From NCBI GenBank assembly GCA_964432985.1, contig CAYSPT010000003.1, positions 62,001 to 126,000 on the forward strand: 64,000 nucleotides of DNA, in the 5' to 3' direction. How positions within the stretch are numbered: the first letter of the stretch is position 1; every line of letters begins with the position of its first letter. The DNA is from CAYSPT01 sp964432985. Lineage in GTDB: Bacteria > Muiribacteriota > CAYSPT01. Of the stretch, positions 25,393 to 35,488 are shown in pieces. Position numbers and translations under genes: made by a program. The notes under the pieces were generated by a model. It was not told the origin of the DNA and did not search any database. It saw only the letters and a list, made by a program, of their open reading frames with translations.

Positions 25393-25620
25393 TCAGCGAA
25401 GCGGGTCCAGCCCGCCAGGTGAAAATGGATGACACCTCAGGAGCCTGTGAACAGATCTGAGTGCACCCTTCACAAATCCATACTTGTGCAAAGCTTCAAG
25501 AGCATACTCGGAGCACGTCGGCGTAAATCTGCAGCGTGCCGGAAATAAAGGACTTATATAGTTCCTGTATCCCTTGATAACCAGCGCTGCCATCCCGGCC
25601 GGTGTCCAGGAAAAGGTCAT
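25393..25620 (-). CDS. yidD: Membrane protein insertion efficiency factor YidD
   Basis: 75 residues. Contains the family signature [20 protein letters not shown] and ends [19 protein letters not shown], with the three conserved cysteines. A small amphipathic inner-membrane protein that helps YidC-dependent insertion. Its ATG overlaps the rnpA stop by 4 bp. An internal ATG (codon 10, [11 protein letters not shown]) is closer to the typical start. Confidence 0.95.
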   Translation of the reverse strand: MTFSWTPAGMAALVIKGYRNYISPLFPARCRFTPTCSEYALEALHKYGFVKGALRSVHRLLRCHPFSPGGLDPLR

Positions 25621-25943
25621 TTCAAAAGCCTTTCCACTAACCTCGTAAATTCCCTCTTGATATCCTGGAAATCAGCACAAACAATTGGTTTTCTGGCTAC
25701 GATTACCATACTAACTGCGGGCGGACTATCCGAAACCCACCTGCGGACAATGTCCCGCAGTCTTCTTCGGACCTTGTTTATGGAGACGTGCGTGCCTACT
25801 CGCCGTGACACAGTCAAACCATATTTGAATTCGCAGCCTGGATCAGGCAAGAGGTAGACAGTGAAGAAGCGAGAACGGGCTTTCCGCCCCTGAGAATATA
25901 CTCGTCGAAACTCACCTTGCGTCCGAAGTGTAGGCAGTCTCAT
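25617..25943 (-). CDS. rnpA: Ribonuclease P protein component
   Basis: 108 residues. Conserved [21 protein letters not shown], then [23 protein letters not shown], the RNR-type motif of RnpA. It is the protein subunit that assists the catalytic RNase P RNA in pre-tRNA 5' processing. It follows rpmH by 9 bp and overlaps yidD, the standard origin-proximal arrangement. Confidence 0.96.
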   Translation of the reverse strand: MRLPTLRTQGEFRRVYSQGRKARSRFFTVYLLPDPGCEFKYGLTVSRRVGTHVSINKVRRRLRDIVRRWVSDSPPAVSMVIVARKPIVCADFQDIKREFTRLVERLLK

Positions 25944-25952
25944 AATAGTAAG

Positions 25953-26087
25953 CTAAACAGCCAGGCGAGTTCTTCCTTTTCGCCTTCTGGCTGCGATTAC
26001 CCGTCGTCCCCCGCGAGTCCGCATTCTCACCAGAAAACCATGCGTTTTTTGCCGTTTTCTCTTTTTCGGTTGATACGTCCTTTTCAT
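25953..26087 (-). CDS. rpmH: 50S ribosomal protein L34 (bL34)
   Basis: 44 residues: [20 protein letters not shown], then [19 protein letters not shown], ending TRLAV. This is the full-length canonical bL34. ATG at 26085-26087, stop at 25953. First gene of the minus-strand rnpA-yidD-yidC operon; its promoter should lie in 26088-26230, where no consensus element stands out. Confidence 0.97.
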   Translation of the reverse strand: MKRTYQPKKRKRQKTHGFLVRMRTRGGRRVIAARRRKGRTRLAV

Positions 26088-26230
26088 ATCAAATCACCAG
26101 TTCCGTCAAAGTGGTGGAATATTATCGTTGTTACAGAAAGCATAATGAATCCACACAACAATTCATTACAGTCAGCAATGAACAGTGAGGGCACATTATA
26201 ACATGTTGGTTACCACCTGTAAAGCATTAT

Positions 26231-26324
26231 GAATGGGCTAAACAGTAATTGACGCTTCTCATATCCCAACTTGTCTTGTAGTGCACCCGAATGGGCTAAA
26301 CAGTAATTGACGCTTCTCATATCC
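26231..26324. repeat. Two 36-bp direct repeats at a contig edge
   Basis: Identical 36-bp units at 26231-26266 and 26289-26324 begin GAATGGGCTAAACAGTAATT and are separated by a unique 22 bp. The second unit touches the assembly gap. This is either the edge of a longer tandem (58-bp) or interspersed repeat array, which would explain the gap, or an assembly duplication. Confidence 0.85.
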
Positions 26325-26424
26325 NNNNNNNNNNNNNNNNNNNNNNNNNNNNNNNNNNNNNNNNNNNNNNNNNNNNNNNNNNNNNNNNNNNNNNNNNNNN
26401 NNNNNNNNNNNNNNNNNNNNNNNN
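26325..26424. other. Assembly gap (100 N)
   Basis: Exactly 100 Ns, a scaffolder's default, so the true distance and content between rpmH and the HEAT-domain genes are unknown. Part of the replication origin could be missing here. Confidence 0.99.
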
Positions 26425-26477
26425 CGAAGGGGCTATGCAGGTGCCAGCGACATACTTACCACCTGAGACGTTAAGCT

Positions 26478-26506
26478 TTGACAGCATTTTTCACCGATGA
26501 TATAAT
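26478..26506 (+). promoter_or_regulatory. Consensus sigma-70 promoter of the HEAT/cNMP operon
   Basis: TTGACA at 26478-26483, a 17-bp spacer and TATAAT at 26501-26506. The ATG is 69 bp on at 26575. Confidence 0.85.
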
Positions 26507-26574
26507 TGGTTTAAGCTCGGTCAGCTAATACAGGAAAAGAGCTAATTCACGGGACTGGGGGCAGTAGAAAACCC

Positions 26575-28173
26575 ATGTCATACGATCTTGAAAAAATTCA
26601 AAAACTCCTTATCTCGGACAATACTGATGAGCAGGGAAAAGCCCTCAAGGCTCTTACTACAATGGATGATGAACCCACGTTCACATTCATGCTGAAGTCA
26701 ATCGGCAAGGTTGATGACGAGATAAAAAGGAAATTATTTAATCTTATTCACAACAACAAGTTCGCCAATAAAATGCCTGTTATGGTCGAGCACCTCCTGG
26801 AGGGACCACCGTATTTGAAGAACTACCAGGACTATTTCAACCAGCCGGGTCTGATCAAGAAGTATGTGGAACTTATGCAAGAGTCTACAAAAATAGATGA
26901 TAATGTGGATGAAACCGTTATCTATTTGAAATTTTTGACAATTCTCGGAAATGAGGGAATTGGCGAAACCATTTCGCAAATGGTTTCATCCGATGAGCAG
27001 AAAATCAAGCTTGCCGCCCTCGACACACTTGACAAACTCAATTATCCGCAACTGGCAAACACTCTGCTTATCGCTTATAAGAAGGACGACGATGAAATAG
27101 CCCAGAAAGTGCTGGAAATACTCAAAGGCAAGGACATGTTCAAAGAATCCACCTCCCTGCTCCACTCTATATTCGAGAAAAGCGAAGAAATACAGAAGAT
27201 AACCGTTGATTTTTTCAACGATGTGGATCGGGACGAAATGAAAAAATACCTCGGTGGGGCCCTTCGTAAAGAAGAAGAGCTCAAGGAAAAAGTACTTGCT
27301 CTGTTCGTAGAGATGGGAGCGGAAGGTCTTGCCGCGGATGTAGACGAAGCCTCCATGGAAGAAGAGGACAAACTCCGTCGCGAGGAAGTTTTGCTCTTAC
27401 TGAGCAACGTGTTTCTTTCACGTTTTAATCTCTCGAAAATACTCGCCCAAGTCTACAACATAATGGAAGCCCGTGACGGGGTTCAGGCTGTAAACATTCT
27501 TAAAACTAAAAAAGTAGACATGATCATTACCGATAAGAATCTCCCTAATATGACCATAAGCGAACTGGTAAAAAATGTACGGGCCTTTTCCCCCACTATA
27601 CCTATTACTGTTTTCTTCTCAAACCTTTCCGACCAGGAAAAGGATGAAGTGCGGCAGCTGGGTATAAACCATTTTATTATTCTGCCCTTCCATCACGATG
27701 AAGTGCATCAAACGGTGGCCCAGGCATTGGAGACATGTAAAAAATCAACGAAGATGGACAAATTCCTCAAAGCGTACGAACGGGGAGAAACCATCTTCAG
27801 AGAGGGCGAGCGCGGAGAATGCTGTTATCTCATCCAGGCGGGGAGGGTCCGCATTCTCAGTGAAAGGACCAGTGGAAAACCGTTGATTCTAGCCGATTTG
27901 TCCACCGGAGACATGTTTGGCGAGATGTCCTTGATCACTAATTTGCCCCGGTCAGCTTCAGCCATCGCGGCGGACGATACGGTCCTGGTAGTTGTGGGTA
28001 AAGACAATTTCGACGCTATGATCCATCAAAGTCCCGATTTTGCCAAGAAATTGATTCTGGTGTGTATCGAACGTATTAGACGCAACGGAGACCAGATAAA
28101 GAAGCTTTACGACGGATTTGAAGATATTTATCGAATGATAAACGGGATAGTTTCTTCACTGGGAGAAGTCTAA
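26575..28173 (+). CDS. HEAT-like repeat / receiver-like / cyclic-nucleotide-binding protein, copy 1
   Basis: 532 residues in three parts. Residues 1-~270 are alpha-helical HEAT-like repeats (IKLAALDTLDKLNYPQLANTL). Residues ~278-390 are a CheY-like receiver domain with the Asp at 320 (DMIITDKNLP). The usual acidic pair is replaced by LSN near 285, and the conserved Lys is Leu370 (IILPF), so phosphorylation is doubtful. Residues ~400-515 are a cNMP-binding domain with phosphate cassette FGEMSLITNLPRSAS. No DNA-binding or catalytic domain is present. It may be a regulatory scaffold that senses a cyclic nucleotide. Followed one base later by its paralogue; both lie between rpmH and dnaA. Confidence 0.85.
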   Translation: MSYDLEKIQKLLISDNTDEQGKALKALTTMDDEPTFTFMLKSIGKVDDEIKRKLFNLIHNNKFANKMPVMVEHLLEGPPYLKNYQDYFNQPGLIKKYVELMQESTKIDDNVDETVIYLKFLTILGNEGIGETISQMVSSDEQKIKLAALDTLDKLNYPQLANTLLIAYKKDDDEIAQKVLEILKGKDMFKESTSLLHSIFEKSEEIQKITVDFFNDVDRDEMKKYLGGALRKEEELKEKVLALFVEMGAEGLAADVDEASMEEEDKLRREEVLLLLSNVFLSRFNLSKILAQVYNIMEARDGVQAVNILKTKKVDMIITDKNLPNMTISELVKNVRAFSPTIPITVFFSNLSDQEKDEVRQLGINHFIILPFHHDEVHQTVAQALETCKKSTKMDKFLKAYERGETIFREGERGECCYLIQAGRVRILSERTSGKPLILADLSTGDMFGEMSLITNLPRSASAIAADDTVLVVVGKDNFDAMIHQSPDFAKKLILVCIERIRRNGDQIKKLYDGFEDIYRMINGIVSSLGEV

Positions 28174-28174
28174 T

Positions 28175-29743
28175 ATGGCAAAGATAGCCGTTGAAGTCAA
28201 GGCAGCACTTTTTTCCGGGACACCGCCCGAGCAGATAAAAGCCCTTGACATCATTGGAAAGCAGGAAAACGACGAAGGATATCATATACTGGTCCAGGCG
28301 CTCTTCACTCCCGGTATCGCCGTCAAGAAACAGATATGCAACCTTTTCTGCAACATGAAAGATAAGCTTCTTCTTCAGATCTGGCAGGAGGAACTGACCA
28401 GGATCAGTAAGGAGATACTGGAAGAGGTACAGGAGGTTTTCAGATCATCGGACTTCACCGAAAAATTTATTGAACAAGGGCTTTCCTATTTCAATGAGCA
28501 GGATAAGATACTCAACATCATAGGAATCTCCAGGATTTTGTCAATCCTCGGAAAAAAACAGCCCACTCTTGATTACCTAAGAAGGATGCTCACCCACCGC
28601 ACTGAAAATGTCAAACTGGCCGCTATCGACGGATTTGCCCGGGTCGGCGATAAATCGTGCATCAACAATCTCCTGTACGCAGTGAAAGCATACGGAGAGC
28701 GTGTGGGCATGAAGTCACTGGACCTCATTGCTGGCTTTAAAGAAGATACCACGATACTGCCGTTGATGTACGCTATTTCAAGCACCAACGCCATTGTGTC
28801 CGACCAGATAATAAAAACACTTACCAGTTATGGAAAAGAAAAAGTAAAAGCCTTGATGGTCAAGCACGCCACTCCGGATGACAAACCACTTCTCAAAAAC
28901 GCCATCCTGGTGTGCGAGAAAATGGGGGACAGGGCACTGGCTGAGAACCTGATGCGGATGTACCGGGACGAGGCCCAGACAATTTCAACCGGGAAAAAGA
29001 TTCTGCTTGCGTCCGATGTTTATCTTTCTCGTTTGCAAATAGAAAAGATTCTCAAAGATAAATATGAAATAAAAGAAACCACTAGCGGGCCCCAGGTACT
29101 GAAAGAGCTCTCAAAATCCATCCCATCACTTGTCATTATAGATAAGAATCTGCCCGGGTTGTCCGGCATCGAAGTAATCCAGCACATCAGAAGTAAAACT
29201 AAAAATCTTCCGGTGCTCGTGTTTTTCAGCCACATAAACAAAATCGAAAAATCAAAATTGAGCGATCTTGGCGTGTCCGGATACCTGCTTAAGCCGTTTG
29301 ACGATCAGGAAGTAAAAAAAGCGGTGATCAGAGCCATAGACGAGTGCCACAAAGAGGAGTCGCTGGACAAGTTCGCCAACTCTTTCAAACCGGGACAGAC
29401 TATCTTTAATGAGGGAGACCAGGGGAGCGCCTGTTTCATTATCAAGACGGGGCACGTCAGGATAATAAAGAAACTACCCAACGGTCGTGATATGATTTTG
29501 GCGGAGCTTGTCCCGGGAGATCTTTTCGGGGAGATGGCGCTGATCGAATCAGCAGCACGCTCGGCGGGAGCCATGGCAACGGAAAACACGACACTCATCG
29601 CCGTTGGGAAAGAAAACTTCGAGTTAATGGTCCGTCAGAAACCCGAGTTTGCCATGAAGCTCATTGAAATTTTCTCCGATCGTCTCAGGAAGAGCAACGA
29701 GACCATAAGAAATCTGCTTGCACGCGAGCAGGCAGCTTACTAA
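28175..29743 (+). CDS. HEAT-like repeat / receiver / cyclic-nucleotide-binding protein, copy 2
   Basis: 522 residues with the same domain order as its neighbour. The HEAT-like region covers 1-~265 (NVKLAAIDGFARVGDKSCINNLL). The receiver domain (~272-385) has Asp323 (LVIIDKNLPG) and the conserved Lys373 (LLKPFDD), but only one acidic residue of the pair (LLASD). The cNMP domain (~395-515) has FGEMALIESAARSAGAM, where the usual Pro-Arg is Ala-Arg. One base separates it from copy 1, so they are co-transcribed and probably co-translated. Divergence suggests an old duplication with different roles for the two receivers. Ligand (cAMP, cGMP or other) unknown. Confidence 0.85.
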   Translation: MAKIAVEVKAALFSGTPPEQIKALDIIGKQENDEGYHILVQALFTPGIAVKKQICNLFCNMKDKLLLQIWQEELTRISKEILEEVQEVFRSSDFTEKFIEQGLSYFNEQDKILNIIGISRILSILGKKQPTLDYLRRMLTHRTENVKLAAIDGFARVGDKSCINNLLYAVKAYGERVGMKSLDLIAGFKEDTTILPLMYAISSTNAIVSDQIIKTLTSYGKEKVKALMVKHATPDDKPLLKNAILVCEKMGDRALAENLMRMYRDEAQTISTGKKILLASDVYLSRLQIEKILKDKYEIKETTSGPQVLKELSKSIPSLVIIDKNLPGLSGIEVIQHIRSKTKNLPVLVFFSHINKIEKSKLSDLGVSGYLLKPFDDQEVKKAVIRAIDECHKEESLDKFANSFKPGQTIFNEGDQGSACFIIKTGHVRIIKKLPNGRDMILAELVPGDLFGEMALIESAARSAGAMATENTTLIAVGKENFELMVRQKPEFAMKLIEIFSDRLRKSNETIRNLLAREQAAY

Positions 29744-30090
29744 TTTCAATTATCTGAATAGGATTCTGAGCGGACTCCTTACTTTTCCACAATGCAGTAT
29801 TACTGCTTAACTTACTAAGTAACTTAGTAGTAGTATATAGTAGGCCCCGGTATAGTGTTGAAAAGGCACTAGAACCAGCTTCGTTACCGGATAAACACTG
29901 TTGAAAGTTTTTTGAAAACACCGACACATTTATCCAAAACACCCCCAAAAAAACCACCTGATCAAGTTATCCACAAATAGTGGTAAGTTATCCACAAGTT
30001 ATCCACGGACTTGTCCAAAATGTTTTACTTGTATGGGTAAGGGAGCATCTGTTATGTTGAGGGCGCACGACTGATAGAGGCGGTGAAACA
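29744..30090. promoter_or_regulatory. Candidate chromosomal origin (oriC) upstream of dnaA
   Basis: 347 bp without genes. DnaA boxes TTATCCACA occur at 29967-29975 and 29988-29996, and TTATCCACG at 29999-30007, all in the same orientation. Weaker boxes are TTTTCCACA at 29783-29791 and TTATCCAAA at 29930-29938. A perfect 17-bp palindrome (TACTAAGT-A-ACTTAGTA, 29813-29829) runs into TAGTAGTAG and TATATAGTAG, which resembles the TAG trinucleotides of DnaA-trio elements. dnaA starts at 30091. The dnaA promoter should also be here. The box-to-trio distance is longer than in described origins. Confidence 0.7.
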
Positions 30091-31404
30091 ATGCAGCAGG
30101 ATATCTGGACCAGGTTCCTCAAGCTGGCTGAGGGCGAGGTCGATGACGAGCAGTTCAGGGGGATGGCCAAGCAAACTAAATTAGTGGAAGCCAATGAAGA
30201 GGTAATCATCGTTGGCGTAACCAGCAAGTTCGTCAAGGATAAGCTTGAAGAAAGATACAGAGAGTTATTCGAAGTACTTATCGAGAGAATAACCGGCAGA
30301 TTCAGGAGAGTGGAGTTCACCATTGTCAGTCGCAAGAAAAAAGCTGACAAACAAAGAGAGTGGAGCGGTTCTCCCCGGCTGACCGGGTATCTCAATCCAA
30401 AGTACACATTTGACAGTTTTGTGGTGGGCAAAAGCAATGAATTTGCGTATGCCGCCGCTGAATCGGTAGCAAAAAATCCGGGGACAAGGTATAACCCCCT
30501 CTTCCTGTACGGGGGAGTAGGTTTGGGAAAGACCCATTTGATGCAGGCAGTTGGACATCACGGACTTGAGTCCAAAAAGGACGCCAGCATTGCGTATATT
30601 TCCTCCGAACGGTTCACCAATGAACTGATCACTTCCCTGCGGGAGAAAAACACCGAAAGCTTCAGAAAGAAGTATAGAAAAGTGGACCTGCTCCTGGTGG
30701 ATGATGTGCAGTTTTTCTCCAGGAAGGAAAGCACCCAGGAAGAATTTTTTCATACCTTCAACGAGTTGTTTATCGGTGGTAAGCAAATCGTTCTGTCCAG
30801 CGACCGGCCGCCCAAGGACATGGAAGACCTGGAGGAGCGGTTGGTTTCCAGGTTTGCCAGTGGGCTGGTGGCCGACATTCAAAAGCCTGATGTCGAGCTG
30901 AGAATAGCTATTCTCAACAAGGTTGCCGCTTCTTTTGAAAACAAGATTCCGGACGAAGTCATCATATACGTGGCCGAGAAGATCACGGATAACATTCGAG
31001 ATCTGGAAGCAGCCCTGACCCAGATAGCAGTCAAGGCGTCGCTGAGTAAATGGGGAATTATCACGCCTCAGAAAGCGGAAGAAGTTTTGAAAAACCTTGG
31101 TGCGTTCAACTCCGGTCGGATAACAATTGACAGAGTCCAGAAAACGGTCGCCGATTTCTACGGGATCTCGCTCCAGGACATGAAATCCAAAAAGCGGAAG
31201 GGTACCATTGTATTTCCCAGGCAGGTTGCCATGTATCTGTCCAGAGAACTCACTGACAGTTCGCTGGAATCCATCGGTTTAGCGTATGGCGGACGGGATC
31301 ATTCCACCGTTCACCATGCTCAGGATAAGATAGCCAACCGCATTGCGGAAAACTCCAGGCTCAAGGGGGAAATACAGGAAATCATCACTATGATGAAGTC
31401 CTGA
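30091..31404 (+). CDS. dnaA: Chromosomal replication initiator protein DnaA
   Basis: 437 residues. Domain I (1-~75), a short linker, and domain III AAA+ with Walker A LYGGVGLGKTHLMQA, Walker B VDLLLVDDVQFFSRKE, and sensor/Arg-finger region LEERLVSRFASGLVADI. Domain IV is the helix-turn-helix (RQVAMYLSRELTDSSLESIG), with signature YGGRDHSTVHHAQDKI that reads the DnaA box. It opens the origin and loads the helicase with DciA-type partners. recF follows 8 bp later; dnaN, normally between them, is absent. Confidence 0.99.
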   Translation: MQQDIWTRFLKLAEGEVDDEQFRGMAKQTKLVEANEEVIIVGVTSKFVKDKLEERYRELFEVLIERITGRFRRVEFTIVSRKKKADKQREWSGSPRLTGYLNPKYTFDSFVVGKSNEFAYAAAESVAKNPGTRYNPLFLYGGVGLGKTHLMQAVGHHGLESKKDASIAYISSERFTNELITSLREKNTESFRKKYRKVDLLLVDDVQFFSRKESTQEEFFHTFNELFIGGKQIVLSSDRPPKDMEDLEERLVSRFASGLVADIQKPDVELRIAILNKVAASFENKIPDEVIIYVAEKITDNIRDLEAALTQIAVKASLSKWGIITPQKAEEVLKNLGAFNSGRITIDRVQKTVADFYGISLQDMKSKKRKGTIVFPRQVAMYLSRELTDSSLESIGLAYGGRDHSTVHHAQDKIANRIAENSRLKGEIQEIITMMKS

Positions 31405-31412
31405 GGCCCGGG

Positions 31413-32525
31413 ATGGAACTCCACAGTATCCGCTTGAACAATTTCCGCAATTGGGAAACACTCCACCTTGATCTGAGTGGGAAAAACATCCTTATCGGCC
31501 CGAATGCCCAGGGGAAGTCAAATATTCTCGAAGCCATCTATCTTTTGAGCACCGGAAAATCGTTCCGGCAGGCAAGAGATACGGAAATGGTCCATTTTGA
31601 CAACACTGCAGCCAGTGTATCCGGTTGTGTAGCCCATGAAACTGTCAAGCGGGAGTTGAGAATTACCCTGCAGAAGCGTGGGCGAAAGTCGGCGTTCGTC
31701 GATGGTAAACGCCTCCGTAGAATTACTGATCTGCTGTCGCATTTTCAGGTGGTGATTTTCTCTCCTGAAAACATAGCTCTTGTTCAGGGCAGTCCTGAAC
31801 ACCGGCGAAATTATCTCGACATTCAAATTGCCCGGCGTGATCCGATGTACATGGAAACGCTGGTTAACTATGGCCGGATTTGCTCTCAGCGAAAAGCCGT
31901 TCTCAAAGAAGGAAAAGAGAACCGCATTTCTCTCGATAGGCTGGATCCCTGGACAGATCAACTCATCAAATCGGGAACGTCGATAGTGCAACGCCGCTTG
32001 GCGATACTGCCCGATCTGGAGCGGATTGCCCGGGAGGTGCATCGGGATGTGACCGGTGGTGTGGAAAATCTCGGAATGTATTATGAAAGTTCTCTTGCAC
32101 TGCCGCCCGACCCGGATGGCGAAATGATCAGAAATACGATGGAATATAAGCTTTCAGAACTCCATTCGGCAGAGTTGGCCACGTGCCGGAACCTGGTTGG
32201 ACCCCATCGTGACGATCTCAAACTGATGCTCAATGAGCTTGACGTGCGGAGGTTTGGCTCCCAGGGGCAGAAGCGTTCAGTAGCGGTAGGGTTGAAGGTC
32301 ACCGAAGTCCGGCTCTTATGGCAGTCTACCGGATATCCGCCGCTTCTGCTCATGGATGATGTTTTTTCCGAACTCGATGTGATACGTTCACAGGGAATCT
32401 TCGATCTGCTTTCCCGGGGGCCTCAGCTTTTTCTTACCACAACCAACGCCGAGAAAATACCCGGGAACCTGGGAACCGAAGCAGCAATATTCCATATTGA
32501 GGACGGAAAGGTAGTGAAGAAATAA
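31413..32525 (+). CDS. recF: DNA replication and repair protein RecF
   Basis: 370 residues. SMC-like ATPase: LNNFRNWETLHLDLSGKNIL, Walker A GPNAQGKSNILEAIYLL, ABC-type signature region SQGQKRSVAVGLK, and Walker B PLLLMDDVFSELD. It loads RecA at ssDNA gaps with RecO and RecR; recR is also in the window. Its stop overlaps the start of the DciA-like gene by 1 base (TAATG). Confidence 0.98.
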   Translation: MELHSIRLNNFRNWETLHLDLSGKNILIGPNAQGKSNILEAIYLLSTGKSFRQARDTEMVHFDNTAASVSGCVAHETVKRELRITLQKRGRKSAFVDGKRLRRITDLLSHFQVVIFSPENIALVQGSPEHRRNYLDIQIARRDPMYMETLVNYGRICSQRKAVLKEGKENRISLDRLDPWTDQLIKSGTSIVQRRLAILPDLERIAREVHRDVTGGVENLGMYYESSLALPPDPDGEMIRNTMEYKLSELHSAELATCRNLVGPHRDDLKLMLNELDVRRFGSQGQKRSVAVGLKVTEVRLLWQSTGYPPLLLMDDVFSELDVIRSQGIFDLLSRGPQLFLTTTNAEKIPGNLGTEAAIFHIEDGKVVKK

Positions 32526-33118
32526 TGGAAATTATTGCAGCGACCATAAAAAAAATTATGAAGCGGCCGCGGTTGCACGCCGGTGTTAAGAAATGGAAAA
32601 CACGTCTTCTCTGGGAAGATGCAGTGGGATCGGAGATTGCCGGCCATTCTGATGTTGTCGGTTTCAAAAATGGGCGAATGACTGTTATCGTTCCGTCAGG
32701 ACCCTGGGCTCAGGAACTGACAATCAACAGAGATGAAATTATGAATATTCTCAACGAGTTGGCCCGGCAGGCTGGGGGAGAGATGGTGCAGGAGCTGGTT
32801 TTCAAGGTAGGAAGAGTCCGGACAGGCTGTCCGGATGATGATAACAATGGCCTGGTGGAGAATACTTCCGGAAATTTTTCTGAATATCCTGTTGTTGCAG
32901 CACCTTTTAGTGATTTGAACCTTGATGAAATCGGCAACATAGAGGATAATAGTTCTATAATTAGATATTTACGCCGGATAGCCGCACACGAGATCGAAAA
33001 ACGTGAAATAATTCGCACTGCCGGAGGACGCCAGTGCACAGCTTGCGGTGTGTGGTACAGCGGTAAAGATGACGTGTGTCTTTATTGTAAGTTGGTCGAC
33101 AAAGTCGACCAAACATGA
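32525..33118 (+). CDS. dciA: DciA-like (DUF721) protein with C-terminal zinc ribbon
   Basis: 197 residues. The DUF721 core lies at ~1-100 (RLLWEDAVGSEIAGHSDVVG, then MTVIVPSGPWAQELTINRDEI). It belongs to the family that includes DciA, the predicted loader of replicative helicase in bacteria lacking DnaC/DnaI. An acidic linker follows, then a CxxC...CxxC zinc ribbon near 170-190 (CTACGVWYSGKDDVCLYC), not present in typical DciA. The last residues (VDKVDQT) come from the first copy of a 35-bp repeat that continues downstream. Located between recF and gyrB, which supports a replication role. Confidence 0.85.
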   Translation: MEIIAATIKKIMKRPRLHAGVKKWKTRLLWEDAVGSEIAGHSDVVGFKNGRMTVIVPSGPWAQELTINRDEIMNILNELARQAGGEMVQELVFKVGRVRTGCPDDDNNGLVENTSGNFSEYPVVAAPFSDLNLDEIGNIEDNSSIIRYLRRIAAHEIEKREIIRTAGGRQCTACGVWYSGKDDVCLYCKLVDKVDQT

Positions 33119-33180
33119 TTTGACGGAGTCAATCAAACATGGTCAGACAAAGTCGACCAAACATGATTTGATGGAGTCAA
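33098..33180. repeat. Two 35-bp direct repeats at the dciA 3' end
   Basis: Units at 33098-33132 and 33146-33180 begin GACAAAGTCGACCAAACATG and differ at one base. The first starts within the last codons of the DciA-like gene, so the duplication probably altered the protein's C terminus. Confidence 0.9.
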
Positions 33181-33231
33181 AAAATAATCCGGGCAGTTCA
33201 TTAAATATTCGCAGCGAGGTGGCCGTATAAA

Positions 33232-33495
33232 GTGTTTATTCATATCGGGTCCGGTGATGTGATGCACAGTGACCGGATAATAGCTATCTTTGATTTCCCT
33301 AAGATGGTGGAATCGAAAGAAAATAAAAACATACTTGAGAAGGTCAAGAAGGGACATGCCGTCGAAGGAGTTTCTCCAAAGGTGGCTAAGTCGCTTATAA
33401 TAGCTGATAGTGGTATAATGCATCTCTCTCTGGTAGCCACAGGTACGCTCAAAAAGAGGGTTCAATCCGAGCGGAAAAGGTGTACCGGGAAGTAA
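33232..33495 (+). CDS. DUF370 (RemA/RemB-like) regulatory protein
   Basis: 87 residues, GTG start at 33232. MFIHIGSGDVMHSDRIIAIFDF and KSLIIADSGIMHLSLVATGTLKKR match DUF370. In Bacillus subtilis a DUF370 protein (YaaB/RemB) sits at exactly this place between recF and gyrB, and its relative RemA is a DNA-binding activator of matrix genes. Here a DNA-binding or regulatory role is plausible by family. The C-terminal extension is basic. Confidence 0.88.
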   Translation: MFIHIGSGDVMHSDRIIAIFDFPKMVESKENKNILEKVKKGHAVEGVSPKVAKSLIIADSGIMHLSLVATGTLKKRVQSERKRCTGK

Positions 33496-33533
33496 GAGCG
33501 GATCACAAGATCCGGCGGATTAAGATCCGGTAG

Positions 33534-35459
<1,926 letters not shown>

Positions 35460-35488
35460 GATGTAGTTGGAAAGGAAGCAGCAAGCAG

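Noticed and set aside
26231..26324. CRISPR array
   Set aside because: Only two 36-bp units with a 22-bp spacer, no cas1 or cas2 nearby; reported as a repeat instead.
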